Shown: one piece after another, positions 37,223-46,789 of the stretch
How positions within the stretch are numbered: position 1 is the stretch's first letter
Layout of the letters: every line of letters begins with the position of its first letter
From: Rosistilla ulvae
Lineage (GTDB): Bacteria > Planctomycetota > Planctomycetia > Pirellulales > Pirellulaceae
Direction of reading: 5' to 3'
DNA length: 64,000 nucleotides
Assembly (NCBI RefSeq): GCF_007741475.1
Contig: NZ_CP036261.1
Coordinates: 2,232,001-2,296,000 of the forward strand
Translations under genes and position numbers: made by a program
The notes under the pieces: generated by a model
Databases searched by the model: none
What the model was told of the DNA's origin: nothing
Seen by the model: the letters and a program-made list of their open reading frames with translations, nothing else

Positions 37223-38524
37223 CTACTGGATCGACATCGGCGCGTCTTCACGCAGCGAGCGGATGTAGTTGACCAAGTCCCAGATCTGGTTCGGTTCCAA
37301 ACTGGCAGCGGGCATTGGCGTGCCGTCGATGCCTGCGGCGATCCGCAGATACAATAGCTCCGGATCGGCACCGCCGCGGTACAAGCCCTGGCGGAAATCG
37401 CGAGCCTTGATCAGTCGTGGTGGCAGGACGCCGCGAGCGATCAATGGGATCTGAGCCGCTTCGTCGGTCGGATCGATACCGCGTTGCAACGTCCAGTCTT
37501 TGGTCCAGTCGTCGTAGTCTTTGTTGGTTCCGTCGCCCCAGCCCTTGGGGCCGTGGCACTTGGCACATGCAGCGCGTTCGGTGATGAACAGCTCTTTGCC
37601 GCGTTGGATCGATTGCTTCAAGGGCGAATCGCCCGGCGCCTTCGCCGCGGCCACGACCTCGTCGATCGTTGCCGGTACGGGAACGTCTTCGGGTTCGGGG
37701 ACTTCGACGACTGCATCCTCGGCGTCCAACCAACCCTCGACGGCGCCAAAGGTGAGGTCCTGGATGAATTCCCACTGCTCGGCGAACATCTCGTACTCTT
37801 CGATTTGAGCTTCATCGGTGAGCGTTTCGGGATCGAAGTCGTCTTTGTATTTCTGCAGATATTTGTCGACCATCGCGTTGTCGAACAGCGTTTCGCCAGC
37901 GGCAAAGTCGATCAATTCCGCCTCTTCCAACAGCGCCCGTTCGACTTCGCCACGCCATGTCAGATACATCACGTAATCGATCAACGCTTCGACATCTTCG
38001 GGATTCTTATTCAGTTCGGGGATCGCCACCATCGCGGTCCCGTCGAGTCCGTGGGTGATCGCAAAATGGAGATCTTCACGCAGCGGCTTCGAACCGCGGC
38101 GGGTGCTCTTAAATTTGTATTTCCCCATCCGATAGTCGCGAGGATAGGGATCAAGCAGTGCGGCGGTCGTGCCGCGACCGTTGCCGGTGATGCCGTGGCA
38201 GGTCGAGCAATGTTGGCGATACAGCCCGCGGCCCTGTTCGCTGGGCGAACCCGATGCGGCGACCAAATTATCCATGCTGACCAGCGTTCCGAGATCAGGA
38301 TCCTCGAGAAGGAAGTCGGGCAGTTTCGGATCGTCGGGAGTCCCGAACAATCGCGTAAGCGCGGTCTGCGTTTCCGCCAACGCTTGATCCATCGGCTCTT
38401 CGACCGACATCGACACCAGTTCGGCCAAGACCATGTTCGGTTCGAATTCCGCAACATAAGGCTTTTCGCAGCCAGTCAAAGCAGCCAAACCGATCAGCAG
38501 CAATGCGTAGGTAGTCGTTTTCAT
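37223..38524 (-). CDS. Dihaem cytochrome c lipoprotein
   Basis: A 433-residue lipoprotein with lipobox LTGC (Cys19). Haem site 1 is CSTCH at residues 106-110, and haem site 2 is CAKCH at 320-324. Each lies in a class-I-like cytochrome domain; the second ends with GTPMPAASLEPNQIWDLVNYIRSL, a typical methionine-ligand and C-terminal helix. An acidic helical linker (~195-290) separates them. It lies 89 bases downstream of ccoS, in the same direction, so a respiratory role near a cbb3-type or other terminal oxidase is plausible. The open frame extends 100 codons upstream over ccoS, but the lipoprotein signal shows the true start. Confidence 0.9.
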   Translation of the reverse strand: MKTTTYALLLIGLAALTGCEKPYVAEFEPNMVLAELVSMSVEEPMDQALAETQTALTRLFGTPDDPKLPDFLLEDPDLGTLVSMDNLVAASGSPSEQGRGLYRQHCSTCHGITGNGRGTTAALLDPYPRDYRMGKYKFKSTRRGSKPLREDLHFAITHGLDGTAMVAIPELNKNPEDVEALIDYVMYLTWRGEVERALLEEAELIDFAAGETLFDNAMVDKYLQKYKDDFDPETLTDEAQIEEYEMFAEQWEFIQDLTFGAVEGWLDAEDAVVEVPEPEDVPVPATIDEVVAAAKAPGDSPLKQSIQRGKELFITERAACAKCHGPKGWGDGTNKDYDDWTKDWTLQRGIDPTDEAAQIPLIARGVLPPRLIKARDFRQGLYRGGADPELLYLRIAAGIDGTPMPAASLEPNQIWDLVNYIRSLREDAPMSIQ

Positions 38525-38613
38525 GGTGATCCTATGTAATGTGGTGGTCTGTTGTATTGTATCGTTTGCCATGCCGATTCGTCTTGGGGAGGTCGGCATT
38601 GGTGGCCGCCGGA

Positions 38614-38826
38614 TCAGCCATCGGGATCGGCGGAACCGCGTCGATCGAGATCGCTTTCCGCGGCCTTCGTCGGCTGGGGGCGCGTGTCGCGGTCGTCGAT
38701 CAAGATCCGTACCGCCGGGGTTTCTAAGTCGTCGTATTGTCCGCCGCGGATGCAGTACACGCAGGCGATCATGCCAGCTGCGCCCAGGGCAAGCGCCAGC
38801 GGCAAGGCGACAAACAACACGCTCAT
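38614..38826 (-). CDS. ccoS: cbb3-type cytochrome oxidase assembly protein CcoS
   Basis: A 70-residue protein with one N-terminal membrane helix (MSVLFVALPLALALGAAGMI) followed by the CcoS signature of a short Cys/aromatic stretch and GGQYDDLETPAVRILIDD. CcoS is needed for cofactor insertion into the CcoN subunit of cbb3 oxidase. Its start codon overlaps the stop of ccoI by four bases (ATGA), a tight translational coupling. The C-terminal tail after residue ~45 is charged and variable. Confidence 0.9.
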   Translation of the reverse strand: MSVLFVALPLALALGAAGMIACVYCIRGGQYDDLETPAVRILIDDRDTRPQPTKAAESDLDRRGSADPDG

Positions 38827-41489
38827 TTTGTCCTCTCGGGTTCATCTCGTTCGCGGAAGCTGCGCGAAGCGAGCGTCAACGACAACACGCTCACACTGCT
38901 CAACGGCATCAACACCGCAGCGACCAGCGGGCTGATCCGTCCGGCCATCGCCAGGCCGACAGCGATCACGTTGTATCCTAGCGAAACGGCAAAGGTGATG
39001 TGAATCAGCCGAGCGGTTCGGCGGGCGCCGCGGACCAGTTCGACAACACTTCCCAGTCTACCCGATGCGATGAAAATTGGCGCCGCTTGCAAACTAACTT
39101 CCGCTCCGCCACGGACCGCAATCCCGACATCCGCCGCGGCCAAAGCTGCCGCGTCGTTGGCTCCATCGCCGATCATCACCTGCAATCCCGGGGCTGGTTC
39201 GGGGAGAGCATGATCCGCCGAGCCAGAATCGGTCGGGCCGTGATGCGACACAATGTCCAGTTTGTTTTCGGGAGAAAGCCCGCCGATCGCCAGCGATTGC
39301 GGCACACCCACGCGATCGGCAACGCTGCGGACGACGCCGGGATGGTCTCCCGACAGGATGCCGACTCGCCATCCGGCCCGCTTGAGTTCCGCGATCGCCA
39401 CGTCGGCGCCAGCTCTCAACGGATCGTCGATCCCCAGCACGGTGATCGCGATCGCGTCGCGAGCGACCACGATCGCCGTGGTCCCTTGAGCGGTCAACCG
39501 CTCGGCTGCCTGCGACAATTTAGCCGGGATTTCGATCCCCTGGGACTGAATGAATTTCAGACTTCCGGCCGCGATCGCGGCACCGCGATGTTCCCCCAAG
39601 ACGCCGCCGATCGCGATCTGCGTTCGCGCGGTTGCTTCATCGGAAGAGTCAGTTCCTGCGGTCGAGTTGTCTTCGACAGCTGCCGCCACCCCTTCGAAGT
39701 CGTCGGGCAGATCGGCGGCCGCTAGGATCGCATCGGCGATCGGATGGCAGACATCGCGTTCGATCGCCGCGGCGCTTGTTAAGCCCTCGCGATCACCGAT
39801 CACTTCGACGACCCGCGATCGTCCTTCGGTCAGCGTCCCGGTTTTGTCGAACCAGATCGTTCCGGTTCCGGCCAGCTGTTGCAGCGAGCTACCGTCGCGG
39901 ATCAAGATCTTCCGCCGAGCGGCTCGGCCCAGCGAGACCGCGATCGCCAGTGGCGTTGCCAACGCCAAGGCGCAGGGACAGGCGACGATCAACAGCGCCG
40001 TGGCATTGGCCGCTCCCTGTTGCCAATTGTCGCGCGCACTGAGCGCAAACGCGACGAGCGCCAACGTGGTCACCACGATCACAAAGATCCCGCCGATCCG
40101 ATCGGCCAATTGAACGATCGGCGTCTTGCGGGCCGCGGCCGCTTCGACGGCTTGCATCACCCGCCCGATCCGGCTCGCATCGCCGCTCGCTTCGACGCAG
40201 ACATCGATCGAACGCGTGACGTTCACCGTGCCGGCAAGGACCGTCTCGCCCACCGCGGCGCGAATCGGCTGGCTCTCCCCCGTCAACAACGACCTGTCGA
40301 TCGTCGTCTCTCCAGCAATGATCTCTCCGTCAGCTGGAAAGCTTTCACCCGCGGCGACGCGAATCCGGTCGCCCGCCTGCAAGTTGTCGGCCAGGACCGC
40401 CTGCGTCTCGCCATCGTCCAGGATCCGGCTGGCGTGGCGTGGCGTGATCCGCAGCAGCAGATCGACCGAGCGCGCGGCGCGATGCTGCTGGCGGAACTGG
40501 ATCCAGCGGCCGATCAACAAAAAGAAAACCAACACGGCCAGCGAGTCGAAGTAGACGTCGCCGCGGCCGGTGATCGCGTTGATCAGCCCGGCGACCGAAC
40601 CGACCGAGAGGCCTAGCGCGACCGGTAGATCCATATGAGGTGTGCGTGTTCGCAGCGACGCCATCGCGCCGCGGAAGAAGGTTCGTCCGGGCACCGCGAC
40701 TGCCAGAAGGCCCAATCCCGTTCCGATCGTTCTCAAAAACATTCGATGATCGGCAGCGACGCCCGAGGCTTCCCCGGCGTACAGACCGATCGCGATCCAC
40801 ATCGCGTTGGCGGCACAGAAGCCGGCGATCGCGATCTGGATCAGCAGTCGCCGGTTTTCGCGAGCGAAGTGATCGTCGAGCTGTTTGGTGAGCGGAGCGA
40901 CTTGGTAGCCCAAGCGGTCCATCGTGCGAGCGATCTCGCTCAACGGAACCCGCTGCGGATCGAAGACGATGCGGATCGTATGATCGCTCATTTTGACGCG
41001 GGCCAATTGCCAGCCGTCGATCCGCGCCGCCGCGTTTTCGATCAGCCAAGCACATGCGCCGCAGTGCAGTCCGTGGAGCGCTAGATCGGTCGAAAGCAGA
41101 CCGCCCGATTGCGGCTTCGGAGCCGAATCGCCTAAGAATTCCGGCTGGTCGAAGACGTCGTATCGCGACCGCTGGCCGGGGACGCCTTGAGCCGCGGCGG
41201 AGGTCATCTGATCGCGAAGGGCGTAGAAATCGGAAAGGCCCCAGCCGTTGATCAGGTCGTACGCGCCGTGGCAACCGTTGCAGCAGAAGATCCGCTGCGG
41301 ATCGGCATCGGCGCGGACTCGCGTCGGCAGTCCGCAATGGACGCAGGGAAGTTCGACGATCGCCGGGCAAGCGGATTCGTCGGCACTGGCGGCCGAATCG
41401 GCTGGCAATTCAGCTGCGTTCGAATTGGAGAACGCTTTGGTATTCAACGCCTTTTCCTTATCCCTTTCACTATGCAGATCCGCGTTCAT
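38823..41489 (-). CDS. ccoI: Copper-translocating P-type ATPase CcoI/FixI
   Basis: An 888-residue P1B-type ATPase that delivers copper for cbb3 oxidase assembly. The N-terminus has the FixI-type cysteine cluster (CVHCG near residue 50 and CCNGCHGAYDLI near 69-73), then an HMA domain with HCGACAW. The membrane CPC motif is ACPCALALATP. The phosphorylation site is DKTGTLTEG, and the hinge motif is GDGANDAAALAAADVG. About eight membrane segments are visible. The start is placed at MNADLHSE because the longer open frame overlaps pabB. The ATG overlaps the pabB stop by one base, and ccoS follows with a four-base overlap. Confidence 0.94.
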   Translation of the reverse strand: MNADLHSERDKEKALNTKAFSNSNAAELPADSAASADESACPAIVELPCVHCGLPTRVRADADPQRIFCCNGCHGAYDLINGWGLSDFYALRDQMTSAAAQGVPGQRSRYDVFDQPEFLGDSAPKPQSGGLLSTDLALHGLHCGACAWLIENAAARIDGWQLARVKMSDHTIRIVFDPQRVPLSEIARTMDRLGYQVAPLTKQLDDHFARENRRLLIQIAIAGFCAANAMWIAIGLYAGEASGVAADHRMFLRTIGTGLGLLAVAVPGRTFFRGAMASLRTRTPHMDLPVALGLSVGSVAGLINAITGRGDVYFDSLAVLVFFLLIGRWIQFRQQHRAARSVDLLLRITPRHASRILDDGETQAVLADNLQAGDRIRVAAGESFPADGEIIAGETTIDRSLLTGESQPIRAAVGETVLAGTVNVTRSIDVCVEASGDASRIGRVMQAVEAAAARKTPIVQLADRIGGIFVIVVTTLALVAFALSARDNWQQGAANATALLIVACPCALALATPLAIAVSLGRAARRKILIRDGSSLQQLAGTGTIWFDKTGTLTEGRSRVVEVIGDREGLTSAAAIERDVCHPIADAILAAADLPDDFEGVAAAVEDNSTAGTDSSDEATARTQIAIGGVLGEHRGAAIAAGSLKFIQSQGIEIPAKLSQAAERLTAQGTTAIVVARDAIAITVLGIDDPLRAGADVAIAELKRAGWRVGILSGDHPGVVRSVADRVGVPQSLAIGGLSPENKLDIVSHHGPTDSGSADHALPEPAPGLQVMIGDGANDAAALAAADVGIAVRGGAEVSLQAAPIFIASGRLGSVVELVRGARRTARLIHITFAVSLGYNVIAVGLAMAGRISPLVAAVLMPLSSVSVLSLTLASRSFRERDEPERTK

Positions 41490-42946
41490 TAGAGGACAGC
41501 CCGCAACATCCCCTCGGCCTTGTCCCACGTCTCCTGTTCCTCTTGCTCCGGTTTGCTGCGCGATGTGATCCCGCCACCGACGGGCATCTGAAGCCAGCCG
41601 TCGCGGCAGGTGACGGTGCGGATCAAGATGTTCAGGTCGCCGCGGCCGCCGGTCGAAAGGTAGCCGAGCGATCCGCAATAGGGACCGCGAGCTGTCGGTT
41701 CCAGTTCGGCGATGATCTGCATCGCGCGGACCTTCGGAGCTCCGGTGATCGATCCGCCGGGAAAGCTGGCTCTCAACAGATCGACCACGTCGACATCGTC
41801 GCGCAGCCTGCCGTGGACGCGCGAGACCAGGTGCTGGACGCATTCATATTGTTCCAGTTCGCAGAGCCCAGCGACGTCGATCGAATCGTCGTTGCAGACT
41901 CGCGACAGATCGTTTCGCATCAGATCGACAATCATCACGTTTTCGGCGCGGTCCTTGAGACTGGATAGCAGTTGCGCCCCAAGCTGTTGATCGACCGCGG
42001 CGTCGCCGGTCCGCGGGCAGGTTCCCTTGATCGGTCGAGTCTCGACGAAGCGGTCATCGATTTGCAGGAACCGCTCCGGCGAAGCGCTGACAACTTGCCA
42101 ATCACCGCCGTCAAAATAGCCGGCAAACGGAGCGGCGTTCCGCGATCGCATCCGCAGGTAAGCGGCAACCGCTCCGTGTTGGTCGGGATACAACAATCGC
42201 TGGGCGAGGTTGACTTGGAAGGCATCGCCGCGGCGGATGTAATCGATCACGTCGCCGACTGCGGTGCGAAATTCACCGGGGGCGAAGTTGCTGGTCAGCG
42301 AAGGGTCGATCGGCGTGCGGAACTGCGGCGCCAGCGCGTCGTGTGCCCGCGGAGCGGATCGCGGCGGTCGAGGCATCGCCGTCGGCGTGCACCCCAACCA
42401 CCATTGGATCTGCTGCATCCGTCGCGCGGCGGCGACGCGTCGCCGATCGGGATCGGTTTCGGGCCAGCCTTGGCTGATGATCCAGCCGCGGTTCTGTTGG
42501 TGATCGACGGCGATCGTCCAATCGTAAAGGCCCACGCAGAGCGGCGGTGTCGGCAAGTCGTTGAACCGCGGTGCGGGGATCGGTTCGAGCGATCGGCCCA
42601 GTTCGTAGCCCAGGACGCCGGCGAGGCCTCCTTGGAAGGGAGGCAGCCCCGGCGCGGCAGCTTGGCTGAGCAAGGGGATGAATTTTTGCAGCTTGGCCAG
42701 CGGATCGGCGTCGTCGTCGGTGGCCGATACGATTTCGATCGGATCGGCGGTGAGGAACGAATACCGGCCCAGATCGGGCATCGGTTTGGCGCTGTCCAAC
42801 CAGAGGCAATGGGGCAGATGGCACAGCCGCAGGAAGACCTCGCGGAGATCGGTTTGCGGCGGCAGAGGCGCGACCAACGGGCAATCCCCCGCCGACGTGA
42901 AGTCGGGCGTGGCGGGGTGCAGGTCGGCGGGCGTGGGGATCACCAT
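41489..42946 (-). CDS. pabB: Aminodeoxychorismate synthase component I
   Basis: A 485-residue chorismate-utilising enzyme that makes 4-amino-4-deoxychorismate for folate. The C-terminal catalytic domain has AGYFDGGDWQVVSASPERFL, ETRPIKGTCPR, ENVMIVDLMRNDLSRVC and FPGGSITGAPKVRAMQII. The lysine in PIKGT is typical of PabB, where anthranilate synthase TrpE has PIAGT. The glutamine amidotransferase partner PabA is not adjacent. It is translationally coupled to ccoI by a one-base stop/start overlap (TAATG), an unexpected pairing of folate and oxidase-assembly genes. Confidence 0.92.
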   Translation of the reverse strand: MVIPTPADLHPATPDFTSAGDCPLVAPLPPQTDLREVFLRLCHLPHCLWLDSAKPMPDLGRYSFLTADPIEIVSATDDDADPLAKLQKFIPLLSQAAAPGLPPFQGGLAGVLGYELGRSLEPIPAPRFNDLPTPPLCVGLYDWTIAVDHQQNRGWIISQGWPETDPDRRRVAAARRMQQIQWWLGCTPTAMPRPPRSAPRAHDALAPQFRTPIDPSLTSNFAPGEFRTAVGDVIDYIRRGDAFQVNLAQRLLYPDQHGAVAAYLRMRSRNAAPFAGYFDGGDWQVVSASPERFLQIDDRFVETRPIKGTCPRTGDAAVDQQLGAQLLSSLKDRAENVMIVDLMRNDLSRVCNDDSIDVAGLCELEQYECVQHLVSRVHGRLRDDVDVVDLLRASFPGGSITGAPKVRAMQIIAELEPTARGPYCGSLGYLSTGGRGDLNILIRTVTCRDGWLQMPVGGGITSRSKPEQEEQETWDKAEGMLRAVL

Positions 42947-43002
42947 CTACAGCAAGTCGGTAGGGAGAACCAGCGACGCGGGCGTTCGCTGGCGGTGGGA
43001 AA

Positions 43003-44124
43003 TCAAGCTTCGACAGCAGTCAACGATTCTTGCCCCATCACGGGTTCAACCGCTGGCAGATTGCCAGCGACCCGCGTCTCCTGCCACTTGCACCCCAGCA
43101 TCACACAATTGATTCCCGAGCCGATGCCGAGCAGACCAATTCGTTGGTCGGGTTGAACATGTTGGTATTGACCAGCCGCGGCCAGCGCCAGCGGCAACGC
43201 GACCGAACCGGTGTTGCCCAACCATGGGAAGACGGCGGTGTCATTTTCCGGGGGCAGACTCAGCGTTTCCAACATCAGCGCGCGATGGCGTCCGCCCACT
43301 TGATGGCAGATCGTTCGATCGATGTCGGCGCGATCCCATTTGGCATCGGCAAGCAGTTTCTCGAACCCGGCGGCTCCGGCGGCAACTCCCGCGGCCAACA
43401 GACGTTCCGAATCGGTATCCATCAACGGCGCCATGTTCGCACCGGCTGAATCGGTGTCGCTGCGGCAGAGGTTATGTCCGTCGGTGGCGGCATGCGAAAC
43501 CGCGTGCTCCAGTCGCGAGCCCGATTGGCTGATCCGGCGGTGGGTCAGCAGCACGGCACAGCTGCCCGAGCCGATCGTCAGCGAAGCGAAAGCCGGTTTG
43601 ACCGTCTTGCGCGTGATCGATTCATCGGCGTTCAGGTTGTTGATCGTCGCTTCCAACAGCGGGCGGCTGTTCTCGGTCCCGACAACGATACCGGCTTCGA
43701 TCGCACCCTGTTCGATCAGCGTCGCGATCTGCACGATCCCGTTGAGCAGACCGAGGCAGGCGTTGGAGACGTCATAGACCCAGCAGTTTGGCGAAAGGCC
43801 AGCGCCGTGATGGACGCGCGACGCCGTGGCGGGTTCGAGGAAGTCGCGGCAGACGCTGGCGTGGATCAGGCATCCGACGCGGGCTGGATCGATTCCGGCG
43901 GCGGAGATCGCCGACTTGCAGCTCTCGATACTCGGACCGCTGGGCAGAGTGCCGGCGGGCCAAACGCGGCGCTGGGCGATCGAACTCATCAATTCCAGGC
44001 GGCCTTCGGGCAGACGCAGCCGGCTGTAGAGCGGTTCCAGGCGGCGTTCGATCTCGTCGCTAGTCCAAACTTCTTCGGGCAAATGGACTCCCAGCGATTC
44101 GATGCAGACGTTTTCAAATTGCAA
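43003..44124 (-). CDS. oleA: OleA-like beta-ketoacyl synthase III (head-to-head thiolase)
   Basis: A 373-residue thiolase-fold enzyme. The active-site residues are Cys123 (DVSNACLGLLNG), His274 (CHQVGGRH) and Asn304 (GNTGSVALP), with Glu97 in SVCRDFLEPATA. The Glu-to-Cys spacing of 26 and His-to-Asn spacing of 30 equal those of Xanthomonas OleA (Glu117/Cys143, His285/Asn315). OleA joins two fatty acyl-CoAs head to head to start long-chain olefin synthesis, a pathway reported from several planctomycetes. FabH is the alternative, but RLxLPEGRLELM and EPATA are OleA-like. OleB, OleC and OleD are not adjacent. pabB follows 56 bases downstream. Confidence 0.82.
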   Translation of the reverse strand: MQFENVCIESLGVHLPEEVWTSDEIERRLEPLYSRLRLPEGRLELMSSIAQRRVWPAGTLPSGPSIESCKSAISAAGIDPARVGCLIHASVCRDFLEPATASRVHHGAGLSPNCWVYDVSNACLGLLNGIVQIATLIEQGAIEAGIVVGTENSRPLLEATINNLNADESITRKTVKPAFASLTIGSGSCAVLLTHRRISQSGSRLEHAVSHAATDGHNLCRSDTDSAGANMAPLMDTDSERLLAAGVAAGAAGFEKLLADAKWDRADIDRTICHQVGGRHRALMLETLSLPPENDTAVFPWLGNTGSVALPLALAAAGQYQHVQPDQRIGLLGIGSGINCVMLGCKWQETRVAGNLPAVEPVMGQESLTAVEA

Positions 44125-44831
44125 TGGAAGCCTCGTAGAGCGGGGGGGTTGCGGCGGAATCAGGCCCGGGGCGAACTGGATCGGTCCCGGAAAAAGCTGG
44201 TCTCACGATGAATTAGAACTGTAATCCCGACGCTCAAACGAAGCGCACGGCGACAGATCCGTCCGTGAAGGAATCTAAGATACCGCATATGGCAGGCGTT
44301 GGTAAAGCTGCGAAACGCCCAGGAGCGAGGGGGCGACAAAACGCCCGAACGGCTCTGCGGACCAGGCAAGCAATGCTAGCAACGGGTTTGCTAGCACAAC
44401 GGGTAGTAGCAGCAAATCGGGGCGGGCGTCAAATGTAGAAACTGCTTGCCATAGCGAAAATGCCCGATACAGTTCCTCCCGTCAGATGACGTGTCGCCCG
44501 TGACACGTCGCAAGACCCTTCGCTCTATCCAGAGATGGAACTTTCGATTCGCGATTGAGACACCAGCCGCAAACGCGGCGACACGGTTGGACCAACAACC
44601 GTTGATGTGATGATCCAGCGATCGATTGGAAAGAGGGTAGCGAAAGAATTCGGATGACGCCGAACCACGCTTCCCGACGCCGATCGATCGACGCTAGCGG
44701 CAAATGCTGCTGAAGACCCAGAGTATTTAAATCATCACCGTCGCTGCAAGAGCAAGCTGCAAGCAATTACGAAAAACGTTTTGGAAGACGCGAAGAAATT
44801 CATTAACGTTCACTCTGGAGAGGATTTTCAG
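44125..44831. other. Long intergenic region between divergent genes
   Basis: About 700 bases without a supported gene. It includes a direct repeat (GCTAGCAACGGG / GCTAGCACAACGGG near 44375) and a small palindrome (GACGTGTC with GACACGTC at 44488-44509). Minus-strand frames of 69 and 94 codons look random. It must contain the promoters of oleA and of the amidotransferase-like gene. Confidence 0.5.
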
Positions 44832-45584
44832 ATGACGTCTACTCGACCACTTATCGGCATCAACACCGACTTTCGCCCTGCACAACAACGCACCCCTGCC
44901 TACGTCTACTTGGCGGCTGGTTACTACGAAAACATTCAAGCTGCGGGCGGCATTCCGGTAATCCTGCCACCTAGCAACGACGTCGATGCCATTCATGCTG
45001 CGATGGATCGCCTGGATGGATTTGTCTTGATCGGTGGTCAAGATTTGGACCCACGCAACGACGGTTATATGTTGCACCACAGCATGAAACTGATGCATTC
45101 GAACCGCGAGACATTCGACCGAATCGTCGTCAACGAAATCACCGAACGTCGCATGCCTGTGCTGGGCATCGGAGCCGGGATGCAGTTGTTGAACATTGTT
45201 CAAGGGGGCAACCTGTTCTACGACATCGCAGAAGACCTACCGAACGCGGTTCCACACCGCGATCACCAAGACCCATTGCACCGCCACAGTCTGGTTGTCG
45301 AATCGGATTCGTTGGTCGGTCGCGTTTATGGCGACGGCGAGATCCGCGTTGCCAGTCGCCATCACATGGCGATCGACGAAGTTGCTCCCGGTTTCCGCGT
45401 CACCGCTCGCTGCCCCGATGGCGTGATCGAAGCGATCGAGAGCGAGATGATGGACTGGTTCGCCGTCGGCACCCAATTCCATCCCGAATGCGAAGCGGCA
45501 TCGGCGCTTGATATCCGGATTTTTGAAGAGTTTGTCGATGGCGTGAAAGAGCGTCAGACGGGCGACCTGCGACTGGTTGCTTAA
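44832..45584 (+). CDS. Class I amidotransferase-fold (PuuD/peptidase C26-like) protein lacking the catalytic cysteine
   Basis: A 250-residue cytoplasmic protein of the gamma-glutamyl-GABA hydrolase family. The start at MTSTRP is fixed by GGAGAGGA about nine bases upstream. Family motifs are present: LIGGQDLDPRNDGY, GTQFHPE (His and Glu of the triad), and SRHHMAID. The nucleophile elbow, normally LGICRGMQ, reads LGIGAGMQ here: Gly replaces Cys at residue 114 and Ala replaces Arg at 115. Cysteine hydrolase activity is therefore not expected. It may be a binding or regulatory pseudoenzyme. No obvious partner genes flank it. Confidence 0.85.
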   Translation: MTSTRPLIGINTDFRPAQQRTPAYVYLAAGYYENIQAAGGIPVILPPSNDVDAIHAAMDRLDGFVLIGGQDLDPRNDGYMLHHSMKLMHSNRETFDRIVVNEITERRMPVLGIGAGMQLLNIVQGGNLFYDIAEDLPNAVPHRDHQDPLHRHSLVVESDSLVGRVYGDGEIRVASRHHMAIDEVAPGFRVTARCPDGVIEAIESEMMDWFAVGTQFHPECEAASALDIRIFEEFVDGVKERQTGDLRLVA

Positions 45585-45871
45585 TAAGGAAGACGAAGGG
45601 GTTTTTACCCAATAACGGAATTTGCCCACCGGACAAGGATTGTTCGGCAGGTCACCATGGTTGGCACGCTTGGCGTGCTACGCGGCAAGGAGGCTGCGTC
45701 ATGGTGGACCGGGCGACTGCGAAGAGATTGATTTAGACATCGGCTGACCTCCCGGGGCATGGATGCTTTGCTGGGTTGCCGTTTGTCCGATTGACACGCA
45801 GCGGATCGAACGCGGTACGATGATGGACTAGACGACCGCTCGATCCTTTTTCTGTTGAAGGGCCTCCCCAC

Positions 45872-46699
45872 GTGAAGAACTTCAGTATTGTTCCAAGCGA
45901 CGACGAACTCGCTTCGGTCCCCCGCGACTTGCGTTTCTACAGCGTCAACAACGACGCTCCGACGGTTTTAACCGGCGATCAGATCGATCGATTCAATCGC
46001 GATGGCTACGTCGCGCCGCTGCCAATCTTCGGCGACGCGGAGATCTCCGGCATTCGCAGCTACTTCGACGACCTGTTGGCTCGCGTCACCGCGGCGGGAG
46101 GCAACAGTTATTCGATCAGTTCGGCGCATCTGAAGTACGGTCCCGTTTACGACATCCTGAAGGATCCGCGGATCGTCGACTGTGTCAGCGATCTGTTGGG
46201 CGAAAACGTGATCGGTTGGGGATCGCACTTCTTCTGCAAGATGCCCCACGACGGCAAATCGGTCGCCTGGCATCAAGACGCCAGCTACTGGCCGTTGTCT
46301 CCCTCCAAAGCTGTCACCGTTTGGTTGGCGATCGACGACGCGGATGAAGAGAACGCTTGCATGCGTTTTATCGCCGGTTCGCATCACGTCGGCCACCTGA
46401 CCTATCGCCCCAGCGATTCGGCGGAGCACAACGTGCTGAACCAGACGATCGACAACCCGGAGCAATACGGTTCGGTCGTCTACAATCCGCTGCCGGCTGG
46501 TAGCGCATCGATCCACAGCGATCTGCTGTTGCACGGGTCCAAGGCGAACGATTCGGATCGCCGCCGCTGCGCCCTGACGCTCCGCTACTGCAGCGCCGAC
46601 GTCCATGCAGCTCTCGACTGGAACCAAAAGGGAGTCCAAGTCCGCGGAACCGATCCATCGGGACACTGGTCCAACCTGACGCGCCCAGCGGAGAGCTGA
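45872..46699 (+). CDS. Phytanoyl-CoA dioxygenase (PhyH) family protein
   Basis: A 275-residue Fe(II)/2-oxoglutarate-dependent oxygenase of the PhyH family. The metal ligands are His134 and Asp136 in WHQDASYW and the distal His221 in HSDLLLHGSKANDS; the downstream Arg of the 2-oxoglutarate site fits RRRCALTLRYC. The start is GTG, with GAAGGG eleven bases upstream. The substrate cannot be told. The last ~110 bases of this gene recur 1.26 kb downstream as a fragment of a second, nearly identical gene. Confidence 0.85.
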   Translation: MKNFSIVPSDDELASVPRDLRFYSVNNDAPTVLTGDQIDRFNRDGYVAPLPIFGDAEISGIRSYFDDLLARVTAAGGNSYSISSAHLKYGPVYDILKDPRIVDCVSDLLGENVIGWGSHFFCKMPHDGKSVAWHQDASYWPLSPSKAVTVWLAIDDADEENACMRFIAGSHHVGHLTYRPSDSAEHNVLNQTIDNPEQYGSVVYNPLPAGSASIHSDLLLHGSKANDSDRRRCALTLRYCSADVHAALDWNQKGVQVRGTDPSGHWSNLTRPAES

Positions 46700-46789
46700 T
46701 TAAGACGGTGGAGGCCAACTTGCTGAAGCGTGGCCAAATCCGGAAGGCCGATCCAGGCAAATCGATTGGCTGGCAAGCCGGGGATCGCG

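Noticed and set aside
41489-42946. Anthranilate synthase TrpE
   Set aside because: The active-site motif is PIKGT, typical of PabB, and there are no trp genes nearby.
44482-44766. 94-codon minus-strand frame upstream of the amidotransferase-like gene
   Set aside because: No ribosome site, no motif and random-looking composition.
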